This document shows positions 24,287-32,461 of a DNA stretch of 64,000 nucleotides, one piece after another. Both the position numbers and the translations under genes were made by a program. The stretch's first letter is position 1, and every line of letters starts with the position of its first letter. A model generated the notes under the pieces. It worked only from the letters and a program-made list of their open reading frames with translations, did not search any database and had not been told where the DNA came from. The stretch covers positions 10,827 to 74,826 of the forward strand of contig CAVUMX010000002.1 of NCBI GenBank assembly GCA_963742725.1, in the 5' to 3' direction. The DNA comes from CAVVAL01 sp963742725. GTDB lineage: Bacteria; Actinomycetota; Actinomycetes; Mycobacteriales; Cryptosporangiaceae.

Positions 24287-24455
24287 CGCCGCATCTCGAT
24301 GACGAGGTCACTCACGGTGCCCTGTGCCTCGATCGGCTCAGGGATCCGCCGCTTGGGCAGCCGCGCCCGCTGGACCCTGCCTTCCTCGATCAGCCGCTCA
24401 CCTCGGCGAGGTGCTTGCTCAGCTCGTCCCGCAGCGCGCGGATTCCGACCTCCAC
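24283..24455 (-). pseudogene. vapB: Phd/YefM-type antitoxin remnant with deletion and frame change
   Basis: GTG 24455 opens VEVGIRALRDELSKHLAEV, the N-terminus of a Phd/YefM-fold antitoxin, but a stop follows at 24390. In another frame the expected antitoxin C-terminus continues: LIEEGRVQRARLPKRRIPEP and then EAQGTVSDLVIEMRR up to the stop at 24283, which overlaps the toxin start. The DNA-binding/dimer middle (about 20-30 residues) is gone. The two parts together are the relic of a chromosomal toxin-antitoxin pair that decayed by deletion. Confidence 0.65.
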
Positions 24456-24527
24456 AGCACACGTCCGGTGGCTACATATGACCCGGGAAATATAGCCACA
24501 ATGGCGCCGCGCGCTAGCGTGCGGTGC

Positions 24528-24635
24528 ATGAGCCGATTCGTGGTGCAGCTGACGTTCACCGACAACGACCGTCGCCTCGCGGCGCGTCCGGAACACCGCA
24601 CCCAGGTCCGCGAATGGACGCCGATCCTCCCGTGA
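24528..24635 (+). pseudogene. Truncated YciI-like ORF
   Basis: MSRFVVQLTFTDNDRRLAAR then PEHRTQVREW matches the first about 30 residues of YCII-domain proteins (usually about 90-100 residues). The frame then ends after 35 residues, inside the start of the FAD oxidoreductase gene, which overlaps it by 22 nt in another frame. The stub lacks the active-site region. It may be a relic, or retained as a translated leader for the downstream gene. Confidence 0.5.
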
Positions 24636-26014
24636 CGGGTTCCAGCGCCGACCTGGTCGTGCTCGGGGCCGGTCCGGCCGGGCTCGCCGCGGCGTGGCGC
24701 GCGGCCAGCCAGGGGCTCAGCGTGACTGTGCTGGAGCGGGCGGACGCGCCCGGCGGGATGGCCGCGAGCTTCGACGTCGCGGGCGTGCGGGTCGACCACG
24801 GCAGCCACCGGCTCCACCCTGCCACGCCGCCGGCGGTGCTCGCCGACCTGCGGCGGCTCCTGGGCGACGACCTGCAACTGCGGCCGCGTCACGGGCGGCT
24901 GCGCATCGGCGACTCCTGGGTCGGGTTCCCGCTCCGCGCGCCGGAGCTGGCCCGGGCGCTGCCGGCCCGGATGGTGGCCGGCGTCGCGCTCGACACCGCC
25001 ACCGGTCCGTTCCGGCGGGCCGGGGAGGACAGCTATGCGGGGGCGCTCCGCCGGAGCCTCGGGGGGACGCTCTACGGCGCGCTCTACGCCCCGTACGCCA
25101 GAAAGCTCTGGGGTCTGGACGGCGCTGAGATCGACGCCGAGCAGGCACGCAAGCGGGTCTCGGCGGACACGCCGCTGAAGATCGCGCGCAGGATCCTGTT
25201 CCGGCAGGGCAACGGGCAGGGCCGGGTCTTCTACTACCCGCGGCGCGGGTTCGGCCAGATCATCGACGTGCTGGCCGAGGCGGCCTCCGCCGCAGGGGCC
25301 GACATCCGGCTCGGCGCCGAGGCCAAGCGGGTCAGTGGGGCGACGGTCACCACGTCCGGCGGCGAGCAGGTCACCGGCCGGCACCTGCTGTCCACGTTGC
25401 CGCTGCCCGTGCTGGCCCGGCTGAGCGATCCCGGCCCGCCGGCCGGTGTCGTCGCGGACGCGGCCAAGCTCCGGTTCCGGGCGATGGTGCTGGTGTACGT
25501 CGTTCACGACGGGCGGCCGTGGACCGACTTCGACGCGCACTACCTGCCCGGCCCCGACACCCCGATCACGCGGATCTCCGAACCGGCCAACTACCGGGCG
25601 TCCGCCGACGACCCGCCCGACAGGACCGTCCTGTGCTGCGAGATCCCGTGCGAGGTCGGCGACGGCATCTGGACGGCGAGCGCGGACGACCTGGCGGCGA
25701 TCGTGGCCGACACGCTCGCGCGGCTCGGGCTCCCGCCGCTGCGCGTGACCGGCGTCGAGGTGCGGCGGCTGCCGCACGTCTACCCGGTCTACGCGCGGGG
25801 GTACGCCGAGCACCTGCGCGGGCTCGACGGCTGGGCGGGCGGCCTCGCGGACGTCACCACGTTCGGGCGGCTCGGCCTGTTCGTCCACGACAACACGCAC
25901 CACGCGATGGTCATGGCGTACGACGTGGTGGACGCCGTCCGCGACGGCCGGCGCGACGACGACGCGTGGGCCGCCGCGCGGGGCCGCTTCAGCCACCACG
26001 TGGTGGAGGACTAG
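24614..26014 (+). CDS. FAD-dependent oxidoreductase (protoporphyrinogen oxidase / amine oxidase-like fold)
   Basis: About 466 residues. The dinucleotide-binding motif VVLGAGPAGLAAAWRAASQG comes at the N-terminus, with the second flavin motif APGGMAASFDVAGVRVDHGS. GRVFYYPRRGFGQIIDVLAE and the C-terminal FGRLGLFVHDNTHHAMVMAY complete a pattern shared by HemG-like protoporphyrinogen oxidases and polyprenyl/UDP-sugar-handling flavoproteins. The exact substrate is not assigned. ATG 24614 is used; GTG 24632 is a possible alternative. The gene is followed by the riboswitch-controlled MOSC gene. Confidence 0.8.
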   Translation: MDADPPVTGSSADLVVLGAGPAGLAAAWRAASQGLSVTVLERADAPGGMAASFDVAGVRVDHGSHRLHPATPPAVLADLRRLLGDDLQLRPRHGRLRIGDSWVGFPLRAPELARALPARMVAGVALDTATGPFRRAGEDSYAGALRRSLGGTLYGALYAPYARKLWGLDGAEIDAEQARKRVSADTPLKIARRILFRQGNGQGRVFYYPRRGFGQIIDVLAEAASAAGADIRLGAEAKRVSGATVTTSGGEQVTGRHLLSTLPLPVLARLSDPGPPAGVVADAAKLRFRAMVLVYVVHDGRPWTDFDAHYLPGPDTPITRISEPANYRASADDPPDRTVLCCEIPCEVGDGIWTASADDLAAIVADTLARLGLPPLRVTGVEVRRLPHVYPVYARGYAEHLRGLDGWAGGLADVTTFGRLGLFVHDNTHHAMVMAYDVVDAVRDGRRDDDAWAAARGRFSHHVVED

Positions 26015-26028
26015 TACAGTCGTAGCTG

Positions 26029-26116
26029 GTGTCGAGGGGCGCTGCGACAGGTCCTGAGGATCTGCCACGCTCGACGCCGCTCCGTCGTAAAGGGCGCCTC
26101 CGTATCCGGGAGGCGC
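26029..26116 (+). promoter_or_regulatory. S-adenosylhomocysteine (SAH) riboswitch-like leader of the MOSC gene
   Basis: The segment follows the SAH riboswitch plan. P1 is GTCGAG (26031-26036) with CTCGAC (26070-26075). The conserved core reads GAGGGGCGCTGCGAC. P2 is CAGGTCC-TGA-GGATCTG (26048-26064), followed by CCACGCTCG. The 3' part AAAGGGCGCCTC can pair back to GGGGCGC as the class pseudoknot. The same GCGCCTCC (26094-26101) can instead pair with GGAGGCGC (26109-26116), which contains the ribosome site of the gene at 26121. Ligand binding would therefore free the ribosome site, giving an ON switch. The recognition is by eye from the class consensus. Confidence 0.75.
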
Positions 26117-26120
26117 GCCG

Positions 26121-26804
26121 ATGGCGACGTCAGAGATCGTGGGCCGGGTCGCCGGCCTGTGGAGGTATCCGGTCAAGTCCATGGCGGGTGAGGCCCTGGA
26201 CAGCACCGAGGTGTCGTGGCACGGCGTGGCCGGCGACAGGCGCTGGGGCTTCGTCCGGCCGGATCGGGCCGGCAACGGCTTCCCCTGGCTGACGATCCGG
26301 CAACGTCCGGAGATGGTCCTGTACCGGCCGTCGTTGACGGAGCCCACCCAGCCGGACAGGTCGCCGACTGTCGTGCGGACGCCGTCCGGTGACGAGTTCG
26401 ACATCCTGGACCCCGCACTGGCCGCCCGACTCGGCGACGGCGTGCGCGTCATGAAGCTGGACAGGGGGACGTTCGACGCGCTGCCGCTGTCGCTGCTCAC
26501 GACCCGGTCCGCCGGTGACTTCGACGTGCGGCGGTTCCGGCCGAACGTGCTGGTCGAGGCCGTGGGCGACACGGACTTCCCCGAGGACGCGTGGGTGGGT
26601 CGGGTGCTGCGCGTCGGCGGTGTGCGGATGCGGATCGACCGGCGCGACGGGCGGTGTGCCGTGGTCAACGTCGACCCGGTGACGGGCGAGCGCGATCCGT
26701 CGGTGCTGCGGACGATCGTCCGGGAGCGCGAGAACTTCCTCGGCGTCTACGGCTCCACCGTGGAACCGGGCCTCATCCGGGTGGGCGACCTGGTCCGGAC
26801 GTGA
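26121..26804 (+). CDS. MOSC domain protein (MOSC_N + MOSC)
   Basis: A 227-residue cytoplasmic protein. The N-terminal beta-barrel domain begins GRVAGLWRYPVKSMAGEALD, typical of MOSC_N. The MOSC core shows DFDVRRFRPNVLVEA and the conserved Cys segment DGRCAVVNVDPVTGERDP, whose Cys is the likely molybdenum or sulfur-carrying residue in mARC/MOCOS relatives. It may handle sulfur on a molybdenum cofactor or reduce N-hydroxylated compounds; the substrate is unknown. ATG 26121 has GGGAGG seven bases upstream, inside the riboswitch expression platform. A strong terminator follows. Confidence 0.88.
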   Translation: MATSEIVGRVAGLWRYPVKSMAGEALDSTEVSWHGVAGDRRWGFVRPDRAGNGFPWLTIRQRPEMVLYRPSLTEPTQPDRSPTVVRTPSGDEFDILDPALAARLGDGVRVMKLDRGTFDALPLSLLTTRSAGDFDVRRFRPNVLVEAVGDTDFPEDAWVGRVLRVGGVRMRIDRRDGRCAVVNVDPVTGERDPSVLRTIVRERENFLGVYGSTVEPGLIRVGDLVRT

Positions 26805-26807
26805 CGC

Positions 26808-26837
26808 GTCGGGGCCGCCGGCGACGGCGGCCCCGAC
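26808..26837. terminator. Two-way terminator hairpin after the MOSC gene
   Basis: GTCGGGGCCGCC-GGCGAC-GGCGGCCCCGAC is a perfect 12-bp GC stem. It sits directly after the MOSC stop and 10 nt before the stop of the convergent secreted-protein gene. There is no T-tract, which is usual in high-GC actinobacteria. Confidence 0.75.
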
Positions 26838-26847
26838 AATCAGCGCG

Positions 26848-27312
26848 TCAGACGCAGTTCGCGACCCAGCGGTGCGAGGCCACGTCGTGGTAGACGGTCT
26901 CCCACTGGCCCTCGCCCGGCGCGTGGAACTTCTCGATGCCGAGGCTCAGGTCGAGCCACATGTCGCCACGGCCGATGCAGGCGTACGAGCCCTGGTAGTC
27001 GTCCTTGTAGTACAGGTTGACGTCGTCGTAGGTGTCGACGTACCCGCGGTTCTCCACCGACTCGATGTCGTTGGAGACCTCCCAGCAGCCGACCGTCCAG
27101 TCGGCCCAGTCGCCTTCCCAGGAACACCGGTTGCCGCTCCGGTACGTGCCGTCCCAGACCCAGATCCGGCCGTCCGGGTCGGACGCGGCCGCGGCGGCCG
27201 CCGTGTTCGCCGGCTTCGGCACGGCCGGGGCGGCCTGCGCCTGGCTGGGTGCCATCGCGACGAGGCCGCAGAGCAGCGCGGCGCCCGCCAGAAGTGCTCG
27301 TGTCCTGATCAT
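26848..27312 (-). CDS. Secreted peptidase-inhibitor-I36-like small protein
   Basis: A 154-residue exported protein. The signal peptide MIRTRALLAGAALLCGLVAM... is cut near AQA. The mature part has Cys, Trp and Tyr-rich beta segments: RCSWEGDWADWTVGCWEVSN, DDVNLYYKDDYQGSYACIGR and ASHRWVANCV. The LYYKDDYQG-type motif resembles the beta/gamma-crystallin-like I36 inhibitor family of actinobacteria; that match is moderate. Four or more Cys suggest disulfides. ATG 27312 has GGAAGGA upstream. Confidence 0.65.
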   Translation of the reverse strand: MIRTRALLAGAALLCGLVAMAPSQAQAAPAVPKPANTAAAAAASDPDGRIWVWDGTYRSGNRCSWEGDWADWTVGCWEVSNDIESVENRGYVDTYDDVNLYYKDDYQGSYACIGRGDMWLDLSLGIEKFHAPGEGQWETVYHDVASHRWVANCV

Positions 27313-27371
27313 GGGTCTTCCTTCCCTCGTGGTCCGGCCGGAGCCCCGTGCTCCAACTGGTTGACCGGGTG

Positions 27372-28307
27372 TCAGCCGCGGGCGACGATCGTCCGGGCGC
27401 GCGGTAACGCGTCCAGGGCGAGGCGCCGGTACGCGGTGACGTCCCGGTTCGACGTGGCGATCTCCGATCCGTACCGCGCGTCCAGCTCGCGGGCGGTACG
27501 GCCGAGACCGGTCTGTTCGACGCACGTGGCGTCGGCGACGGCGAGGCGGATCTCGGCGGCCCTGGCGAGCGGCTTGTGGGCCATCCCGCCGGCCGCGCGC
27601 GCGTCCGCCGGGGTCTTGTAGGGGTAGCCGGCCGCGCGCAGGCACGTGGCCCATCGGGCGACGCCGGCGACGAACGCCGGATCGGTGCCCACCTTCTCGC
27701 GGCGCTGGTTGGCCAACGCCTGCGCGACCCGTTTCGCCTGGTACCAGGTCCGCAGGTCCTTGTAGACGACGCGTTCGCTCTCGGACGTGCAGCCGTCGTC
27801 GCTGCGGGCGACCACTCCCCCGCCGGGCAGTGTGGCGCGCAGTTCGGGGGTGCGGTCGCCGTTGAGCGCGAGCACCGCCTGCTGCCGCTTCGGCGCGGGC
27901 AGGCTCTTGAAGTAGCGGCCGTTGGGGCTGGCTCCCTTCAGCTGCCGGGCGCGCTGCTCCAGGTCGGTGCCGTAGCCGTGGCGGCGGGCCCAGGCCAGGT
28001 CGTCCAAGGCGTAGGGGAAGTCCTTGGCCTCCGGGACGGGCGCGTACGGCACCGGGTACGTCGTGAAGCCGTGACGCTTCATGCAGTCGCGCAGGGCGAC
28101 CTGCTCGGCGTCGTGCAGCAACCTCAACTCGGCCGGCGTGGGCTCCCGCGGCGGCTCACCCGGCCGGTCCGCGACCGCAAGGCGAGGGACGGCGGGCTCG
28201 CGGGCCGCGGCTGGGTCGCCCGCCGAGCCGCCCGTCGAGCCGCCCGCCGCGCAGCCGGCCAGCGCCAGACCTGCCGCGGCCAGGACGATCGTCAGGATCG
28301 TGCGCAT
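27372..28307 (-). CDS. Lipoprotein of unknown function
   Basis: About 311 residues. The N-terminus MRTILTIVLAAAGLALAGC has a lipobox LAGC, then a Gly/Ser/Ala-rich linker. The folded part contains paired Cys-containing helices: ALRDCMKRHGFTTYPVPYAP, VARSDDGCTSESERVVYKDL and ARWATCLRAAGYPYKTPADA. The recurring C-x-R-x-x-G-[FY] pattern (CMKRHGF, CLRAAGY) is common in actinobacterial lipoproteins of unknown role. ATG 28307 lies close to a GGGGGTG ribosome site. It is tandem with the secreted small protein gene. Confidence 0.75.
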   Translation of the reverse strand: MRTILTIVLAAAGLALAGCAAGGSTGGSAGDPAAAREPAVPRLAVADRPGEPPREPTPAELRLLHDAEQVALRDCMKRHGFTTYPVPYAPVPEAKDFPYALDDLAWARRHGYGTDLEQRARQLKGASPNGRYFKSLPAPKRQQAVLALNGDRTPELRATLPGGGVVARSDDGCTSESERVVYKDLRTWYQAKRVAQALANQRREKVGTDPAFVAGVARWATCLRAAGYPYKTPADARAAGGMAHKPLARAAEIRLAVADATCVEQTGLGRTARELDARYGSEIATSNRDVTAYRRLALDALPRARTIVARG

Positions 28308-28401
28308 CAACACCCCCGATATCCGCACGCCCGACAAGTCGGGCATAGGCAACGGAGGGGACGCTATGGGGTGGCGCTTTCAGTTCGCTTTCACTTCGCT
28401 G

Positions 28402-30000
28402 TCACGAGGTGACGACAGTCCGTAGTGGAGCGTCCGGCGCGTTCAGCTCGCGGTGGACGGCCGGGACGACCTTCCGCAGGTAGCGGCCGAGCTTCACGAA
28501 CGACGAACCGGTCTCGCGGAACGAGTACCGGATCGGCACCTCGGCGTACGCGAATCCCTTCGCGAGCAGGTCCAGCGTCAGCACCTGGGCGTAGTTGTAG
28601 TCGTGGATCACCTCGGCGCGGGCCGCCGCCCCGGGCGAGAAGGCGCGGTACCCGCTCTGCCCGTCGGTGAGGTCGCGGCGGCGGGTCAGCCAGCGCACCC
28701 ACACGGTAAGGACCCGGTTGCCGAAACGGCGGTGCGGCAGCATCCGGTCGATCCGGCCCCGGAACCGGGAGCCGACGACGTAGTCCGCCTCGCCGTCCAG
28801 CACCGGACGGGCGAGCAGCTCGATGTCCTCCGGGAAGTACTCGCCGTCCGCGTCGAGGTACACGACCGCCGCCGGCCGCAGCGCCACCGCTTCGGCGAGA
28901 CCGCGCCGGACCGCCGCGCCGAGCCCGAGGTTGCGGGGCTGCGACACGACCCGGGCGCCCGCGCCGGCGGCCTCGCCGGCGGACGCGTCCGTCGATCCGT
29001 CGTCGACCACGACCGTCACCAGCGGACGGCCGCACACCCGCGCGGGCAGCCGCCGGATCACGCCGCCGACGACCTCCGCCTCGTTGTACGCCGGGATGAA
29101 CGCGACCACCGGCGCGTCGCCGTCGACCGGCTCACGCGCCGGGCGAGCAGGCAACGAGCGGGGCAGCCGCAGCCGGCCCCAGTACGTCGGCGCCGGGACG
29201 ACCAGCGCCACCGCGCCCACGACCAGCGAGTACGCCGTCTTCACGGCGTGCGTGGCGAGCGCGACGGCGAACGCCGGACCGGCCGGCACGCCGAGCCCGA
29301 CGAGCGCCGCCGTCGCCGCCGCCTCGTACGACCCGAACCCGCCGGGCGTGACCGCCACCAGCTGCGCGGCGATCGTCACGGCCGTGACCGCGACGGCCTG
29401 CTGCGGCGTCAGCGGGTATCCGGCGGTCCGCGCGATCTCCCACACGACCGCCGACTCCAGCGCCCACGCGGCGACGGCCGCCAGCGCGACCCCCAGGCCC
29501 GGCATCCGCGCGGTCCCCCGCATGGCCAGCGCTCCGGCGACGACGACCACGCCGAGCAGGCCGGCTACAGCCCATGCCCACCGTCCGAGGAAACCCGGGG
29601 CAGCGGCGAGTGCCAGCAGGAACACCGCCAGCAGGTCGGCTCCCCGCAACGTCACGGCGGAGGCGATGACCGGGCGGGGTTCGAGCGAGGTCCGGCGAAG
29701 GACGCTCGTGACCCGCAGCGCCTCCCCCAGCCGGAACGGGAGGACGTGGTTGCCGAGCAGGCTGACGTGCAGCGCCGCCCACGCCTGGCCGAGGCCCAGT
29801 CCGGGTAGGACCCGGCGCCACGACCAGCTCCGCAGCCCGAACGCCGCCGCGTACGCCACCAGCGCCGCCGCGAGCCCTGGCGGGTCCGCGACCAGGGCCC
29901 GCGCCGACCTCGCGAGCGTGCCGGCGTCGACCGTCCGGGCGAGGTACCAGCCGGCCACGACCAGCGCGACGAGCCCGGCGGCGACACGAAGTCTGGACAT
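28402..30000 (-). CDS. Flippase-like membrane protein fused to a GT2 glycosyltransferase
   Basis: 532 residues in two halves. Residues 1-290 form a polytopic domain of the lysylphosphatidylglycerol-synthase-TM/AglD-flippase type, with LLGNHVLPFRLGEALRV and VTPGGFGSYEAAATAALVGL as conserved loops. Residues 300-520 are a family 2 glycosyltransferase: VAFIPAYNEAEVVGGVIRRL, VVVDDGSTDAS, VYLDADGEYFPEDI (DxD) and GQSGYRAFS, similar to polyprenyl-phosphate glycosyltransferases. The likely reaction is transfer of sugar to undecaprenyl phosphate and membrane translocation of the product. It is divergent from the epimerase/iron-transport operon across a 122-nt region with an iron-box-like site. Confidence 0.85.
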   Translation of the reverse strand: MSRLRVAAGLVALVVAGWYLARTVDAGTLARSARALVADPPGLAAALVAYAAAFGLRSWSWRRVLPGLGLGQAWAALHVSLLGNHVLPFRLGEALRVTSVLRRTSLEPRPVIASAVTLRGADLLAVFLLALAAAPGFLGRWAWAVAGLLGVVVVAGALAMRGTARMPGLGVALAAVAAWALESAVVWEIARTAGYPLTPQQAVAVTAVTIAAQLVAVTPGGFGSYEAAATAALVGLGVPAGPAFAVALATHAVKTAYSLVVGAVALVVPAPTYWGRLRLPRSLPARPAREPVDGDAPVVAFIPAYNEAEVVGGVIRRLPARVCGRPLVTVVVDDGSTDASAGEAAGAGARVVSQPRNLGLGAAVRRGLAEAVALRPAAVVYLDADGEYFPEDIELLARPVLDGEADYVVGSRFRGRIDRMLPHRRFGNRVLTVWVRWLTRRRDLTDGQSGYRAFSPGAAARAEVIHDYNYAQVLTLDLLAKGFAYAEVPIRYSFRETGSSFVKLGRYLRKVVPAVHRELNAPDAPLRTVVTS

Positions 30001-30025
30001 ACGGCCCTTTCGCTAGACGGCGATC

Positions 30026-30044
30026 TGAGGCGAGGCTAGCCTTA
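30026..30044. promoter_or_regulatory. IdeR/DmdR iron-box-like operator
   Basis: TGAGGCGAGGCTAGCCTTA matches about 14 of 19 positions of the IdeR/DmdR consensus TTAGGTTAGGCTAACCTAA, with the central AGGCTAGCCT dyad. It lies between the divergent flippase-GT and epimerase promoters, 79 nt upstream of the epimerase start. The operon's later genes encode a ferric-iron ABC transporter, so Fe(II)-dependent repression is the natural reading. The match is by eye. Confidence 0.6.
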
Positions 30045-30122
30045 CCGCGACCTGGAGAAACGGCTGTTTCGACAACACGCCGCTTCCGGACGAGCACGGG
30101 GCGCTCACGAAGGGGGTGAAGC

Positions 30123-31022
30123 GTGACAAGTGTCGTCACCGGCGCGGCAGGCTTCATCGGCCAGGCGCTCGTACGGGCTCTGATCGCTGCCGGCGACCGC
30201 GTGATCGGCATCGACCGCGACCCCCAACCGTCCCTCGACGGGCTCACCGCCTACACCGCCGACCTGCTCGACGGCGACCCCGCTGCCCGGGCCGCGCTCG
30301 CCGGCGCCGACCGGGTGTTCCACCTCGCCGGATGCCCCGGAGTCCGGGACGAGCGACCCGGCATCGAAGCCCGCCGGTACCGCGACAACGTGCTCGCCAC
30401 CGCCGCCGTCCTCGCGGACGTGCCGGTGGCGACACCGCTGGTGCTCACGTCGTCGTCGTCCGTGTACGGCGGCACCAGCACCAGCCGGCCCAGCGCCGAG
30501 ACCGACCGGCTCCGCCCGCGCGGCGGGTACGCCCGCAGCAAGATCGACGCCGAACGGCTCTGCGCGGCCCGGATCGACGCCGGCGCGCCGACGGTCGTCG
30601 CCAGGCCGTTCACGGTCGCCGGCGAAGGCCAGCGTCCCGACATGGCGCTGTCGCTGTGGATCTCGCTGGCCCGCGCCGGGGAGCCGCTCCGGGTCCTCGG
30701 TTCGGCGCAGCGGACCCGTGACCTGACGGACGTCCACCAGGCGGCCCTGGCGCTCGTCGCCCTCAGCGACGGCCAGGCCGGCGGCGTCGTGAACCTCGGC
30801 ACCGGTACGGGCCACTCGATCGCCCAGATGGTCGCCGCCGTCGCCGCCGCGCTCGACACCGACGTCCGGACCTATGTGGAGCCGGCCCGGGACGTGGAAC
30901 CGTCCGACACGCTCGCCGACACCCGCGCCCTGCGCGCCCGGATCGGCTGGGTCCCCGAGACCGACCTGACCGCGCTCGTCGCCCGCCAGGCCGCGTCCCT
31001 CCCGCTCGGGGTAGGGGCGTGA
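30123..31022 (+). CDS. NAD-dependent epimerase/dehydratase
   Basis: A 299-residue extended short-chain dehydrogenase. The NAD(P) motif TGAAGFIG is near the N-terminus. VFHLAGCPGVRDERPG is followed by the catalytic stretch LTSSSSVYGG and YARSK (Tyr-x-x-x-Lys). VVARPFTVAGEGQRPDMALS and NLGTGTGHSIAQM are family-typical. It probably makes or modifies a nucleotide sugar for the glycosyltransferases on either side. It is the first gene of the putative iron-regulated operon and overlaps the next gene by TGATG. The reading frame starts at GTG 30123. Confidence 0.88.
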   Translation: MTSVVTGAAGFIGQALVRALIAAGDRVIGIDRDPQPSLDGLTAYTADLLDGDPAARAALAGADRVFHLAGCPGVRDERPGIEARRYRDNVLATAAVLADVPVATPLVLTSSSSVYGGTSTSRPSAETDRLRPRGGYARSKIDAERLCAARIDAGAPTVVARPFTVAGEGQRPDMALSLWISLARAGEPLRVLGSAQRTRDLTDVHQAALALVALSDGQAGGVVNLGTGTGHSIAQMVAAVAAALDTDVRTYVEPARDVEPSDTLADTRALRARIGWVPETDLTALVARQAASLPLGVGA

Positions 31023-32461
31023 TGACCAACCTCGCGGCCGGCGGCGCGGCCACCGGGCGGCTCCGGGGCGCCATGGTGCTGGTGTTCCTGCTGGCCGTGG
31101 TGGCCGCCGCGCTGGGGATCGGCGTGCGGGCGGCGGACGCCGGGCACGTCGCGGTCGACGAGCCCCAGTACGTGCTCACCGCGCTGAGCCTCGCCGAGGA
31201 CGGCGACCTCGACATCTCCGACGAGCTGGCCGAGGAACGCTGGCGGGTGTTCTTCGACAAGTCGCTGCCCGTGCAGACGGCCGTCCTGGACGGCGGCCGC
31301 CAGATCAGCCCGCACGATCCGCTGCTGCCGATCCTGATCGCGGCACCGATGGGGCTCGGCGGCTGGGTGGCCGTGAAGTTCACGCTCGCCGGACTCGGAG
31401 GGCTGCTGGCTGCGCTGACGCTATGGGTCGCCGTCCGCCGGTTCGGCATCGGGCTCGGCCTGGCCACGGCGGGTGTCGGTGTGGCGGCGGCGTCCGCTCC
31501 GTTCGCTGTCTACGGGCAGCAGATCTACCCAGAACTTCCCGCGGCGGTACTGGTGGTGGCGGCGGTCGCGGCTCTGACGGGGGTCCGTGACCACCGCCAC
31601 CTGGTGCTGCTCGGCGCCACGGTCAGCGCGTTGCCGTGGCTGTCGGTCAAGTACGCGCCGGTCGCCGCCGTCCTGGCGCTGCTCGGCGTCCTCGCGTGGC
31701 GGACCCAGCGCCGGGACGCGGCGGTCTTCGCCGGCGCGCTGGCGCTCATGGGCGTCCTGTTCCTGGTCGTGCACCAGATCGTGTGGGGCGGCTGGACCGC
31801 GTACGCCACCGGCGACCACTTCCAGCAGATCGGCGAGTTCGGCGTGATGGGCACCGACCCGTCGTACGGCGGGCGGGCGCTGCGCCTCGCCGGGCTGCTC
31901 GTCGACCGGGGCTACGGCATCGTCGCGTGGCAGCCGGCATGGCTGCTGCTCGTACCGGCGGCCGCCGCGCTCGCCGTCCGGCGGCCGCGCCACTGGCTCG
32001 CGCTCGCCGCGCCGCTCGCCGCCGGCTGGCTGGTCGCCACGTTCGTCGCCCTGACCATGCACGGCCACTGGTGGCCCGGACGTCAGCTCGTCGTCGTCCT
32101 GCCCCTCGCGCTGCTGATCATCCTCGCGTTCCTCGAACCGGCCGGCCGCGTGCTGCGGACGACCGCCGGGGTCCTCGGCGCCGCCGGGGTGGTCACGTAC
32201 GCGTGGCTCCTCGTCGACGGGTGGGCGCGCGAGGTCACGTGGGTGTCGCGGTTCGAGGCCGTCGACGCGCCGACCTACCGGCTCCTGCGTCCCCTGCTGC
32301 CCGACTACCGCGCCGACTACTGGGCGCTGCACCTCACCTGGCTCGCCGCGCTCGCCGTCCTCGGCTATCTCGGCGCGCGGGCCCCCCGAACTCCGGCCGG
32401 GGCGCCGTCCCCACCGGTGGCTGATGCACCTGACCCCGTTTCGAAGGGAAGCTCACGATGA
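31022..32461 (+). CDS. GT-C fold membrane glycosyltransferase
   Basis: About 479 residues with ten or more hydrophobic segments. After the first helix comes an acidic loop, HVAVDEPQYVLTALSLAEDG, the position where GT-C enzymes (PMT/ArnT/DUF2029 types) keep their catalytic Asp/Glu. The donor would be a polyprenyl-phosphate sugar, such as the one the upstream flippase-GT could make; the acceptor may be a lipid, glycan or the small lipoprotein encoded next. Both ends overlap neighbours (TGATG upstream, ATGA downstream), showing tight translational coupling. Confidence 0.8.
   Translation: MTNLAAGGAATGRLRGAMVLVFLLAVVAAALGIGVRAADAGHVAVDEPQYVLTALSLAEDGDLDISDELAEERWRVFFDKSLPVQTAVLDGGRQISPHDPLLPILIAAPMGLGGWVAVKFTLAGLGGLLAALTLWVAVRRFGIGLGLATAGVGVAAASAPFAVYGQQIYPELPAAVLVVAAVAALTGVRDHRHLVLLGATVSALPWLSVKYAPVAAVLALLGVLAWRTQRRDAAVFAGALALMGVLFLVVHQIVWGGWTAYATGDHFQQIGEFGVMGTDPSYGGRALRLAGLLVDRGYGIVAWQPAWLLLVPAAAALAVRRPRHWLALAAPLAAGWLVATFVALTMHGHWWPGRQLVVVLPLALLIILAFLEPAGRVLRTTAGVLGAAGVVTYAWLLVDGWAREVTWVSRFEAVDAPTYRLLRPLLPDYRADYWALHLTWLAALAVLGYLGARAPRTPAGAPSPPVADAPDPVSKGSSR

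Noticed and set aside
30026..30044. Alternative reading of the iron box as a simple chance GC palindrome
   Set aside because: Kept as an iron box at moderate confidence: the dyad centre, length and following ferric transporter fit IdeR/DmdR, although five positions depart from consensus.
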